Shown: piece after piece, positions 1-10,925 of the stretch
How the letters are laid out: every line of letters starts with the position of its first letter
How positions within the stretch are numbered: position 1 is the stretch's first letter
Origin: Rhyzopertha dominica
Lineage: Eukaryota; Arthropoda; Insecta; Coleoptera; Bostrichidae
DNA length: 64,000 bases
NCBI GenBank assembly: GCA_025024175.1
Contig: QCXZ01000064.1
Coordinates: 56,131,325-56,195,324 of the forward strand
Direction of reading: 5' to 3'
Position numbers and translations under genes: made by a program
The notes under the pieces: generated by a model
Database searches by the model: none
What the model was told of the DNA's origin: nothing
Seen by the model: the letters and a program-made list of their open reading frames with translations, nothing else

Positions 1-1281
1 TATTAATTTTTTGTCAGTGTTTTCAGGAGACAGCGATCTATCCGACAAAATATTATCTTATTATATTATGGACGCTGAAAGCATTCACCCTCGTAATGAT
101 TTACATTGTTCGTACGAAAATAGCGAAACTCGTCATTGGGGGGGGGGTCTTTTATTAGGCATTATTTGCCATTTTAAGATTAGGGTACTTCGGTTTAGAA
201 CCAAATGCTCGAAATGACTAAATGTTCACGGTGACTATCCAATTGAAGCTGTTGTTATAGACAGTTGGAAGCAATACATATATTTTTTAATGAACAAGAA
301 CAGGCGATTGAATTATGCATTGTGTACAGTAGCTGCAATGAATAGCAGCTACTCTTTGAGAAAAAATGTCGTACGTCGAAAATTCCTAGTCAATTCAGTC
401 AAAGAAAGCTAATATGATAAAAAAGTGAAATGTATAATTCTAGTTGTCGAAATTAGCTAATTATTAAATTAGTGTAAATGTCAGTATATCGTTATAGTCA
501 AACATTCAAGCATTTAGTTTGTAACTAACAAATCTTTCTCCGACGATATCGAGAATGTTTTCGCACCTGACAGACACTTCATAGTGCATACATTAGCGAA
601 TTTCTTCAACTAGCATTGACCTTCTAAAAAGTCCAAGTCATTTTTATTCACGGCGCGTACACAAAATTTGCAAGTGGCAATGTGAAGGGCAATTTGACGA
701 TAGCTTTCACTTCGACTACTTAAATGCCGGAGAGATCAACACCGTCTTTACGACCTATTCATCACACGTACTGTTATGGGACTTTCAATCTTTATCGGTG
801 TCGTTAATTCAAAATAGCGTCTGTTGAATTTTTGTTCCATGGATATCTCCCAGACTGAAGACTGAACTGTAGCGTTAAACGAACGGACCTCCGCGTAAGC
901 TTGTAATTAATCCACTTCGTCCTGTTGTGGAAAATAATGTGTAAATTAATTATTTGTTTGCGTGAAACAGGATATCAACGATTTATCAAATACCTGCGTA
1001 CAAAGTTAGCTGAATCTAAATAGCTATTAATCATTTTTAACCCACTAAATATTTCTGGCAACTTGGTTATAACAAATTGGATAATTCCGAATAACATGTT
1101 CGATATAATTCATTTTTTGAATTATACAGAGAGATAAGGTTACAATCTCTTCGTATTTTGAAAAGCGAAGGTCGATTATCAAAAACTTTCCATATGCACA
1201 AAATCTTTACATAAATATATATTTTGTCTCCAATTAGTGCTTGACATATGTATTAAAATATTTAGAAAAACGTCTGGTAAG
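1..1281. other. No gene seen; AT-rich spacer
   Basis: No reading frame with recognisable protein content on either strand and no repeat shared with the rest of the window. The only oddity is a run of ten G at 138-147, unusual in sequence this AT-rich. Confidence 0.6.
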
Positions 1282-1914
1282 AATTTTAGAAGAAGTAAGA
1301 ATTTAGGATAGCAATGCCATCTGTCAGCATTACACTGACATGATGACAAAGCCACCTAGCTGCCTTAACGGGAACTACTTCCTAAAGGAAGTGACCTGTA
1401 GCCTGACAAATTGGCATGCAACTGCATACTTCAATTTGACAGCAGACCTCCACGGCACTTTTTGCTGACGGGCAAGAACCAGCATACATAAAAATGCATG
1501 TCTATGCTGTGCTGTCTACACCTCAACCAACTGTAGATAGTACTATTTCGCTGTCATTACAGTTTAGGTCTAGTGTAGACAACACGGCATAGAAATGGAT
1601 TTGCTTATATACCAAAGCAATGGTATGATGAATGTAAGAATTTAGGATGGCAATGCCATCTGTCAGCATTACACTGACATGATGACAAAGCCACCTAGCT
1701 GCCTTAACGGGAACTACTTCCTAAAGGACATCTTAAATTCTTACTTTCATCATACCATTCCTTTGGTATATAAGCAAAACCATTTCTATGCCGTGTTGTC
1801 TACACTAGACCTAAACTGCACTGATTAGCTGCAATGACAGCGAAATAGTACTATCTGCAGTTGGTTGAGGTGTAGACAGCACAGAATAGACATGCATTTT
1901 TAATTTTAGAAGAA
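1282..1914. repeat. Hairpin-chain repeat, copy 1, with 13 bp target duplication
   Basis: A 607 bp insert lies between two identical 13-mers AATTTTAGAAGAA (1282-1294 and 1902-1914), read as a target-site duplication. The insert is built from a roughly 300 bp unit that also occurs near 9568, 28542 and 53114, here in both orientations so that its two halves face each other. Each unit is a string of short dyads: a roughly 20 bp stem beginning CTATGCTGTGCTGTC, ATACCAA/TTGGTAT, AGATGGCA/TGCCATCT, TGTCAG/CTGACA and ACTTCC-TAAA-GGAAGT (1377-1392). The two outer ends (AAGTAAGAAATTA-like and AAAAATGCATGTC-like) recur in other copies. No coding potential. A 13 bp duplication fits target-primed retrotransposition better than cut-and-paste, but the class is unknown. 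Confidence 0.8.
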
Positions 1915-2675
1915 CTTATTTTGTTAATTTTGTAACTGATGTCATGATTATTTAAAGTCACTTTTCCTCAACTTCGTTGAATTTGAACGTTAGATTCTAA
2001 TAAGGAACTTCTCATTCATTAATGTTTTTAAACGAAACTGTGTTATCCTCTATACACTACAGCAACTAAAGTATTAGAAATAGTAGCGCAACTAGACTGT
2101 CATTTTTCAAAGTGTACCCTATTTATGTTTGGATAACAATATATGAAATTCAAACGTAAAAGGTTATGTAGCGAATATTTAGTTAAATAAAATTAGTCAT
2201 ACAAAAAATTCAGTGAATAGTTATTGTGACAGAAATATGTCTTGCAGGTTCCCCATAGAGATGGGTGGTTAATACCATTATGTGTCACTAGATGACATGG
2301 TGTTACCCACATTATAATATTTGCTAAATCGATATCTGTATATTAGATATTATTTAGATTCTGACCAAATACCATCTGCAGTGACTTTTTTGGTAGATGT
2401 GCTTTCCCTGAAATATACTAGATCGGCAAATGTCAAACTTCTGTCTTTTTAGCTTACGTTATCGAAAATAAAGTCCATTTTTTGCCCTATCTAACGAAAA
2501 AAACCGCAGTCTTCTAACATTTTTAGTTTCAGAGATTTCGAGCTTTTTCGGNCGCACTGCAAATGTCAAATTTAACAAAAAAATTAAGATATCTCCAAAA
2601 CGGCACAAGACAGACCACATGTATGGTTAATAAACTTACCTTCATTTTTTTACAAAGAATTCAAAAATGCAAAAA
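1915..2675. other. No gene seen
   Basis: AT-rich sequence with no recognisable frame. CAAATGTCAAA-type words recur at about 2428 and 2562 and may belong to the TIR-bearing relic that follows. Confidence 0.5.
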
Positions 2676-2866
2676 TATACAGGGTGTGCCGTTTAAAAAA
2701 ATAAAGTTGGTGGCTGTCCAGGAAAATTGAGACACCCTGTATATGTGAAAATAATTTTAAAATGTAAAGGATATAATTTGATTACGGTTTTGTTTAAAAA
2801 GTTTTTGAGTATCTTCAAATCCAACAGAGCTATAAAGGAATTACGCTAGCTCTGGACACCCCGTAT
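2676..2866. mobile_element. Short non-autonomous TIR relic (TACAGGGTGT ends)
   Basis: TATACAGGGTGT at 2676-2687 faces GACACCCTGTATA at 2731-2743, and a further GGACACCCCGTATA end lies at 2854-2867. Such ends are typical of small Tc1/mariner-related insect MITEs. There is no coding content between them. The third end suggests two overlapping or tandem insertions. Class assignment is inference from the termini only. Confidence 0.5.
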
Positions 2867-2879
2867 ATTTGTTAAAACG

Positions 2880-3840
2880 CTTTAATGTTAGTACGTAGCC
2901 GAAGAAGAAACAATTAGTTGTCATTTGATTCTTTATCCTTCAGTTGATGCCACATCTGATCAAGTTACCGTTAAGTAATTTTCAATTAGGCTCGATTTAT
3001 TATGATACGGTTCCATTGCAATAGATCCTGGATTAAATAACTAGACTCGCCCATTAAATTGCCTGTTTCGGCTGCGGGTAATTGATATCATTAATTTGAC
3101 TTAACAGACCTTAACATTTCGGATACCAAACGAGAGATGTATTGTATTTTCACCCAGGAAGGATGCTTTCAAGACGTCTACAAGAAAAGCCAAATGCTCA
3201 TCTATATCGTGAAATAAGCCAATTCCTTCAACAATAGCGCTCGAAAGCAAAACCATTTCGCTAATTCGAATGGCAAAATTACATATAATAACAAATTTGG
3301 AACGCAAACCAACCGAGAATCCTCGCAGTAATCTCTAATTGATGTAATGCCACGCTCGACTCTCCAACTTACGAGATCCGTCATGGGAACGCGATTCAAT
3401 ATCTGAACCAACTGCAGCCATTACCAATTTCACACGGGTTTCAGACCCGTTTTGTGTACCNATCAGTNCGACAGTTCGTCTAGATTGAGATGTTCCAAAA
3501 TTCACATAGAAATCGAAGCAACGCAATCTGTTCTTTATTGTGGCTGTTTCCGGTTGGTGAGATCCAGTGTGAAGTGATAAGCGTACGGCTGCTTGCAGCT
3601 CGTTTTCATGTGACAGTGGTGTAATGAGGTTTCAGATTTCTTACTACATATATATCAACACTGCTGCATTGCAGTAGCTTTGCAAATACAAGGGTCATGT
3701 CAAAATTCCTGCATAGAAAAATAGAGTTCGCAAATGAAACGTATTTTTAAAAATTGCAATAAAGTCGTTCTGTATCTTGCATATCCAAAACACGTTTCCA
3801 TGTTTCAACATGTTTCAACAGTTAGAACGCATATGCTGTT
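2880..3840 (-). other. Unrecognised, possibly degenerate coding sequence
   Basis: Minus-strand frames at 3101-3307, 3202-3411 and 3335-3526 chain into one broken stretch that looks more protein-like than its surroundings (higher GC, segment SSAIVEGIGLF). I do not recognise a family, and two N bases (3462, 3468) fall inside. It could be an old transposon gene or chance. Confidence 0.2.
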
Positions 3841-3841
3841 G

Positions 3842-4030
3842 CAGGGCTTTTATCCTTCCAGGTCAATTAATCGGACTTCAGGAAATTCTCCTTTCCATTG
3901 GAGGAACACAACGAAATCTGCAGCACTCGTGTTCTTCTCGCAAACTCTTTTGACTGACACTGCTTTATGCGATCAAGCGTTATCGTGCAAGAGGATTACG
4001 CCGCTACCTTTCATATTTCTGTACACATAT
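3842..4030 (-). pseudogene. Possible mariner/IS630-type transposase scrap
   Basis: On the minus strand near 3985-3970 the translation reads GVILLHDNA followed by a stop and SHKA, which resembles the second catalytic-aspartate block of mariner transposases (LLHDNARPH in the better copy at 42.3 kb). The downstream HPPYSPDLAP block cannot be found, so the call rests on about 13 residues. A chance match is possible. Confidence 0.25.
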
Positions 4031-5500
4031 GGAATTATGCGTTTAAATTTTCAATAAAGAAAACAAATATATTTTTCTTTAGGTATTTGTCTATTGCTTG
4101 TTTGTCCATGCGGTATTCTTCCATTATTGTAGCCACAATAGCAGCAAAAGTGTTTAAAATGAAGTAGATAAAATTAGATGATACAAAAATCGTGCATTGT
4201 GACGTCACTTCCCAAAGACCATTTACAGACCATTTCAAGATACAGTGGTGCCACACAATACTCTAAAAGTCCTCTAGCCCTTTTAAATATTTCTTNAACT
4301 GCAATTTTGTCGACTTGTGTCTNGATTATACCCTTAGCTTAGAATCTGTTGCAGTGTGATATGTCTTTGTTGCTGTATAAAAATAAACCTCCTATTAATC
4401 TTAAGAAGTTTAAGTTAATTGGGCTAAAGTGTAGGTAAAACGAACTAAAACTACTAGAAAGGATGAAGGCACTATTTGGAATATTGTTGAATAGCAGTTA
4501 ATATGTAATTATCTTCAAGTTTTGTTAGAGTATTACAACGAAAAGGGATGTAGACCTGCACCAGAAATTCATCAATTTATGGAAATGCCCATGGTAGACG
4601 TAAAACTATTTTAATCTACCAAATCAAGCAGAATATAGCAGCCACTGTTATGGTCTGTTTTCTGCACATATGTTGACTCTACCGGAAATTTTACTACCAT
4701 TACTGACTGGTATACAGAAAAGTCTCTAAATAATAAGGTAGAATTGGCAAACAGAATTCTTACTTGGAGGAACATTTAGCAAAATAAACCTTTTGGCTCA
4801 CAAGTCACCCCAATCTAATATAAATAAAAGCAAAGCAGTATTGCTCTATTTGCATAAATGATTAACTGTTATCCAATGTTGCTTCGAAAAAACCATGCTT
4901 GGAATATTGGAGAGATCCGTTTTAAGGCGGGCGGTATGTTTTTAGAAGAAGAAGTTTATAACAGTAATTCTTGTACCACATTTGCGTATATGACACGTGG
5001 GATAAGTAAAACCCTGTGGCACATGACTACGCTTTTCCTGAGCTTAGTAAAACATATTTTCTACCTAATATATAAAATACCGATTTTTTTATCCACTTCC
5101 GAAATGTCCTGACAGGTAAGCTCGTCGATCTATTCTTACGGTAGTTCCATATACGGCACTGATATAATATTTATCAACTGCGATCAGAGGCCCATTCTGT
5201 AGCCATAAAATTTTGACGGAACAATGGATGGCACGCTTTCCTGTTTGAACTAATAAGAATAAACACGAGTCCGAGGTGAAATTGATGTATCATCATGTCA
5301 CCTGGTATGGAACTAGACGCGTGCCGAGAAGAGACGAAAATGGACCGGTCAAATGGAAAAAGTATGCCGCTGATCCATAATGAGTATGTTCAACTGCAAT
5401 ATATTCTACGTGAGTTCAAGCTAAGACTTTATCACTTCCAAATTGAAACAGTTTTTGATGTTTAATCGCTGGGTGACGATATCAGTTTCGCAGATACTTA
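4031..5500. other. No gene seen
   Basis: Only short frames with AT-rich composition, interrupted by stops. Two N bases at about 4296 and 4323. No shared repeat recognised. Confidence 0.5.
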
Positions 5501-5864
5501 TACAGGTTCGTTACAAAGTATGGAATCAGCAGGATATTTCAGGTTCTGTTCGACCGATTTCTCTGAAATTCTGCATGGGCCTATGGGTAATTAAAAAGCA
5601 TTTTCTGGAATTTTTTCAACTCCATATCAGCTCTCGTTTCTGAAATATGGACGCAAGTTGCATTTTTTTTTAAATAGGAAGGGCACATCATTGAAAAGGA
5701 TATTTTTTTCTGATTTCAAAGTGTGAAAAAAGACTTGGGTCTTGCAAAAAACTTCGTGATAAAAACAATATTCGTTATCGCTAAGTAAGAACAAAAACTC
5801 CAGGTGTCTCCATTTTCCTCGTGACTAGTGATAATTCTCATTCACTTTGTTACTTGCAATCGTA

Positions 5865-6900
5865 ATGCCTCGGTTAACGAACATGATCGCATCGAAATTT
5901 TGATGATGATTGATTAGAGAGATAGAGGGCGAAGTTATGCGGAAATAGTTGCATTCCACAAAGTAATTCATGGAAATCGTGAACCAATTGCCAGATCACC
6001 AGTTATTAAAACATTGTAACGTTTTGACGAAACCGGCGGTGTTAAAAATCGTCAAAACTAGGATGTCCAAAGGTTGCTACGAGTAAGGAAAGTAGCTTGA
6101 ATGTCCTTTTAGATGTGCAATAAAACTCCAAGTGTTCCGTACAACAGCGCGCTGTCACTCATCATATTAGCAGAAGATATGTTCAGAAAATTAAAAAAAG
6201 AGAAGTTTCATCCTTACAAATTCACTTATTACAAGAACTGAGCGAAGATGATTTCGATCGTAGGATAGAATTTTGCGAAACTTCTATGAACATGATAGAT
6301 GAAGATAGAAACATTTTAAATTGGATTATGTTTTCTGATGAAGCGATTTTTTGCCTCAATGGCAATAAGAATAGACATAATTGCAGATATTAATCGGACA
6401 CAAATCCACATTGGATGTAACAAGTCCACACGCAACACCCTCAGAAAGTGAATGTCTGGTGTGGTATTATCGGTGAGCACATTATTGGGCCTTTTTTCAT
6501 CGATGGAAATTTGAATGCGGTCAAGTATTTACAGCTCTTGCGCGAACTCATTATACCAGAACATATTTATCTGTTCCCTAATCGTGAAAATGCTGCGCGT
6601 GCTTCTGAACAGATATGGTTGAATGCGATATTTCCAGACAGATGGATTGGTAGGCGCGGAGCGATAGAATGCCCAGCACGTTCCCCTAATCTGACGCCGC
6701 TTGATTTCTTGCATGTAGGGGTATATGAGAAATCGTATTTATGCTGATCGGCCACATAATGCAGAAGATTTAAAAGGACGGATCAGGGCAGATATTCAGA
6801 ACATACCTCCAGATATGCTACAAAGAACATTAGAAAACTTTTACTCAAGGCTGGATTACTGCCAGGACTAAATGGGGAACATTTTGAGCATCATCTGTAA
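5865..6900 (+). pseudogene. Tc1/mariner (DD41D-like) transposase pseudogene
   Basis: Homologous in layout to a roughly 340-residue transposase that would cut and rejoin its own ends. Visible in order: a start MPRLTNMIASKF; an N-terminal DNA-binding part broken by stops; HPYKFTLLQELSEDDFDRRI; FSDEAIFCLNG with the first catalytic Asp; VNVWCGIIGEHIIGPFF; a second catalytic block in which the expected Asp is Glu (PNRENAARA); WIGRRGAIE and SPNLTPLDF with the third Asp; a tail ending FEHHL and stop. Spacing from the altered second residue to the third Asp is 38 here, three fewer than the 41 expected, so there is a small deletion. Multiple stops and frameshifts rule out activity. The NRHNCRY codons near 6384 give the empty-site reference for the insertion at 22957. 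Confidence 0.8.
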
Positions 6901-7088
6901 TGTAAATCTGAAAAACTACTGCATTTTTCACGAAATGATGTTTTTCTTTTTTTGTTACTTTTAGGGGACGCAATTCGCAATAAATTGATCAAACTGGACG
7001 AAAATTATCACCAGTCAAGGAAAATGGTAATACCTGGCTTTTTTGCCCATTTTAGCGATAAAGAAATTTGTTTTCATTCTTTTCGTTG

Positions 7089-7208
7089 TTAATTTAATAT
7101 ATTAGGTTTCGGTCTTTTAAATAAAACTTAGACAAATGATCTCCGAAAGCTTGGCATGAGATAAAAGGAGTTTTATTTAAAAGACCGAAACCTAATATAT
7201 TAAATTAA
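7089..7208. repeat. 40 bp perfect inverted repeat (PLE terminal fragment, head to head)
   Basis: Bases 7089-7128 and 7169-7208 are perfect reverse complements (40 of 40) around a 40 bp loop. The right half plus about 35 bp to its right matches, in reverse orientation, the leader of the Penelope-like element at 59395-59490 (AGGTTTCGGTCTT, AAATAAAACTCC, TTGACCGTTGA). This suggests a fragment of a PLE terminal repeat inserted as an inverted pair inside the dead transposon at 5501-7452. Confidence 0.75.
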
Positions 7209-7452
7209 CATCAAAGATCAACGGTCAATAACGGTACAATTCTTTTCGTTCTTTGTCAGGCTCAAGTATAGTAATTATTGTATTTACACTCGCAACTTGC
7301 GTCCATATCTCGGAAACGAGGGCTGACACGGAGTTGAAAAGATTCCAGAAAATGTATTTCAATTACCCACAGGTCTATACACAATTTCAGAAAAATCGGT
7401 CGAACAGAACCTGAAATATCCTGCTGGTTCCATACTTTGTAGCAACCCTGTA

Positions 7453-8389
7453 TATCTTGATATTTCAGACACACTAAACTTTTAACTCACCAAAAGAAGA
7501 TCAAAACATACCTGCAACAAAAAAGAGANAATTTTTAGTATACAATCAGTAAGTAAGCACGAACAACAAGTAAAAANTATGTTTCAATGATTTTCTACAG
7601 TTTTCTTATCACTACATTTTTCGCTTGCNAACTAAATCAGCCTGATCCGTTGTGAGAGCAACCCGCACTGCCGTGAATTACGAAACTTCTAACTCTAATC
7701 CGAATCCGGAAAGTGATTCAACAGGAAGCTTAAATATCTAGGCTATTGTTGTAAAGATATTGCTATCTCGTTTGGGACATGAGCATACCATTATTAAAAT
7801 AGATTGCTTCCGATACAGGAGCTGATAGGCTGGGTTTCTACATTATTTTCTGTCATGTCTGCGCGTATCCTTCTCAAAGTGAAAGCCATTACTTCCCTTA
7901 ATATTTCCTGTTCTAGGCTTCCTGGTTATTTTTCGGATGGATCGATAGTAATTTTCAAAGGGGTAGATGACGAAGTTTACTGAGCGTTGCAGATATAATT
8001 AATTTAATTTCATTAACTCAAGATCGTCGTATTTAGGACGTTTTGAGCTTTCCAAGTTCTTATTAGACTAACCGTTTTTATGTACTTCTCAGATATGTGC
8101 AAGGACATAGGTAAATTAGAGAGTTTAAGTAGCATTTTGTGTAGATACCAGAACAAAATACGCATGCTTAATTATTGCATTACTTTGCATGCATCAATAC
8201 TAAAATCCCAGTAAGACGTACTTAAGTTAATTTCAATAGCTTATGTACCATACATTTCTACGATAGCTAACCGTACTCACTGTGCGGACTGTAGGATTTT
8301 CTGCTTTAGGGAGAGCAAAACATTATTTTTTTATTGTATTAAATGCTTATTATTTAAGCCTTTGTTATGAAAGCTCATAGGCTTTTCTC
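7453..8389. other. No gene seen
   Basis: No convincing frame. Isolated N bases at about 7530, 7577 and 7629 mark uncertain consensus. Confidence 0.5.
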
Positions 8390-8612
8390 TGGTAATGTGG
8401 CCCTGTTTGATGACATTTTATTGTAAATGAGAAATCTAAAGCAATACATTCGTCGAAAGTGGTGTTTTGTTGGGTATGCATCAGGCTTCTATACTTGGAC
8501 CAACGCTTTTGATTATATACTCCAGTTTCCTGTGCAGTCAGTTGCTCATTTGTAACATTTATCTTTATGCTAATAATATTCAGATTTACAGCGATTTGTG
8601 TTGCCACACTAC
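8390..8612 (+). pseudogene. LINE reverse-transcriptase palm fragment
   Basis: The + frame through 8464-8609 reads SGVLLGMHQASILGPTLLII and, after a short gap, YLYANNIQIYSD. These match the reverse-transcriptase blocks SGVPQGSxLGP and YADDxQIY of jockey/CR1-type non-LTR retrotransposons, which copy element RNA at a nicked target. Both aspartates of the YADD box are Asn here, so the enzyme would be dead. The frame ends in a stop about 10 codons later. No ends or poly-A tail were seen. A small internal scrap of a LINE; the exact clade is uncertain. Confidence 0.6.
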
Positions 8613-9567
8613 TTAATCATAAATGCCCGGAAATCTAAGGTCGAAGAACAAGTTAGAGACGGTGTAGGAGACAGATTAAACATGTCGTTGTTGATAATAA
8701 ATACAAAGATTGACTGGATAAGTTTTAGTTTGAGGAGCTTGTTTTATATGTAAATGTGAAACAGTTATATGGCAGTTGCCATTACTTGCCACATAAAATA
8801 AAGATCATTAATGAGAGATTCACTGGTATTGTGTTTAAAAGCCTGGTATAAACCAAAGGTACAAAAACTTTAAAACCCATGTCTCCGACTGATTTAGCGC
8901 AGTAAGAAAAATTTACCGTCTCTAATACAAATTTAAACTTGACTGAACATGCAAAATCATAGTTTACTTCATGTTGCATGTCTATATCACGAGTTATCTC
9001 CCTTGTATCTCTAAAACAGGATCAAATTTCGCACGGATGTAGATACTCTGAATGTTCGATTCAAGGGAAGATCGTCATAATTTATAATAATGTGGATGAC
9101 AGTTTATAAATCTTTGAATGCATATTTATTTCGCTTGTATTGCAGGTATAGTCAGGTTCCCCTCTAAAATGCCTGGGGCTTCTTGTTTGTTGGTCAAGGA
9201 ATATTTATCTTTTGGTGTTACTTGTACTTAACGTATAAAGGCAACCGCGAATTGTCATCTGTAATCTTACTGACAAATTTCAAGCAGTAGTAAACATTAT
9301 TCCTACTAACATATCGCATAAGTTTGACGCACCTCCCTAGGCAGGATACGCATAAGTAATTACCCGTCATTTTGCGGGTTTCAGAAATCAGTTCTTGTTC
9401 CTGGTAACCGGCTTCATAGAAATGGATGGAAGTTTTAGTATTACTCCTACTTACTGCTGCTCATGGTAAATATAATCAGATTTGCAATAAACAAACCAGT
9501 ATTCCATGAAGCATGACAGTAAACAATCAACAAGAAACCAAAATAGTACAACAATATTGCATAATAG
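8613..9567. other. No gene seen
   Basis: May contain further rotted LINE sequence in its first few hundred bases, but nothing that can be translated with confidence. Confidence 0.45.
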
Positions 9568-10070
9568 AAATACATGTTCGTGCTATGTTGTCTGCACCAC
9601 AATCAACTACAGATAGATCTATTAGTTTGGGTCTAATGCAGACAGCATGGCATAGAACTGGTTTTGCATATATACCAAAGGCTTGGAATGATGTTAGTAG
9701 AAAAACTAGATGGCAATGCCATCTGTCAGCAATGAACTGACACTATAACAAAGCCACCTAGCGGCCTTAACGGGTACTACTTCCTAAAGGAAGTGACAGA
9801 CATACACCAATCTGACAGCAGGTCCTCACGACACTTTCTGCTGACGGGCAAGAACTGCGATACATAAAAATGCATGTCTATGGTATATTGTTTGCACCGC
9901 TGCCAACTACAGATACATATATTTCGCTGTCATTACAGCTCATCAGTGCAGTTTAGTTCTAGTGCAGACAGATTAAACGTCACTTCCTTTAAGAAGTAGT
10001 ACCCGTTAAGCCAGCTAGGTGGTTTTGTTATCGTGTCGGTTCATTGCTGACAGATGGCATTGCCATCTAT
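9568..10070. repeat. Hairpin-chain repeat, copy 2
   Basis: Begins AAATACATGTTCG (a variant of AAAATGCATGTC), runs through one full unit of about 300 bp, starts a second unit at about 9867, and then switches to the reverse complement of the second half, ending TGCCATCTATTA. The 20 bp stem, the ATACCAA/TTGGTAT variant and the ACTTCC-TAAA-GGAAGT hairpin are recognisable. A MITE (10073-10923) sits immediately at its right end, so any flanking duplication is obscured. Confidence 0.75.
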
Positions 10071-10072
10071 TA

Positions 10073-10923
10073 CTTCCACATCCAACGGATGGGAAGTATT
10101 GTATCGCAAAAAAATTTTCAAAAATTTTTATATGCTTATTCGCTTTAAAATGGTCGAAAACGCAAAAAACAAAATTTGAGCAAAACAAATTTCTTGTCTG
10201 TGTCTGTGGTTTTGTTTGTATACACGATAATTTTCGAAAGACTTAATATATGAACTTGAAATTTGGCAAACGTATAAATCCCAACTACTCAAAGCGACCT
10301 AATGTTTGTGGGATATGTAGGGTATCGGGAAGGAGGCGAAATTGGGGGGTAACTACCCTTTTGGCAAATTTTTATTTTTGTATTTTTTTCCGTTTTAGTA
10401 TGTGATTAGTAGTATAACTGCCAGTATTAATCGTTCTTATAAATTTTCGGTGCAGCAAACTGTTTAGAAGATATTAGCAAAAAGGCGTCACTTAAAGAAA
10501 ACGGGTTTTCCTAAATATCTCCGAATATATTTAATATATTCAAAAAATGAATATACCAACAGATAGGAAATAAAATTTCTCACAAAAAGTGTATCAGAAA
10601 ATTTATCAAAAATTTTGACATTTTTGAAATATTTCCAAAAAACCTATTTTGGATCCTGCTCGTACGATTTTTTTTAAATTTTGGTATTATATAGAAAATC
10701 AAATTTCTGATTAGAAAGCACTCTTGTAATTTTTTTGTTAAGTTAATAATTTTCTAGTTATTTGGAAAAAACCGATTTAAAATTTATATATTTTTGCTAA
10801 TATCACGAGGACTGTTTGTCTTAGAAAAATGCGTAGAGAGAAAAAATGCTCAAAACCTGATTACTAATCGTATAGTATAAAAAATAAAAATATAAATGTC
10901 ATTTTGACAATTGGATGTGGAAG
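10073..10923. mobile_element. MITE, 13 bp TIRs, TA target
   Basis: CTTCCACATCCAA at 10073-10085 is exactly complementary to TTGGATGTGGAAG at 10911-10923, and TA stands on both outer sides (10071-10072 and 10924-10925). The 851 bp body has no coding capacity and contains A/T-rich tracts and a GGGGGG run near 10344. The TA duplication and size suggest a non-autonomous Tc1/mariner-type element. No second copy is in the window. Confidence 0.7.
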
Positions 10924-10925
10924 TA

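Larger units (their letters stand above)
5501..7452 (+). mobile_element. DD41D-like Tc1/mariner transposon, complete but dead
   Basis: Left terminus TACAGGTTCGTTACAAAG (5501) and right terminus ending GCAACCCTGTA (7452) begin an imperfect inverted repeat of about 160 bp (5501-5660 against 7290-7452); both outer sides show the TA dinucleotide expected of this superfamily. Between them lies a decayed transposase (5865-6900). A 120 bp palindrome (7089-7208) has been inserted after the gene. Two related relics lie at 17.6 kb and 22.2 kb. Assignment to the DD41D group comes from the shared block WIGRRG-x-IE-x-P...SPxLTPLDF, not from a search. Confidence 0.8.

Noticed and set aside
138..147. Run of ten G
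   Set aside because: May be real or a homopolymer error; no function can be argued from it.
1282..1914. CRISPR-like reading of the repeated short dyads
   Set aside because: Repeats are not regularly spaced around unique spacers and the genome is eukaryotic.
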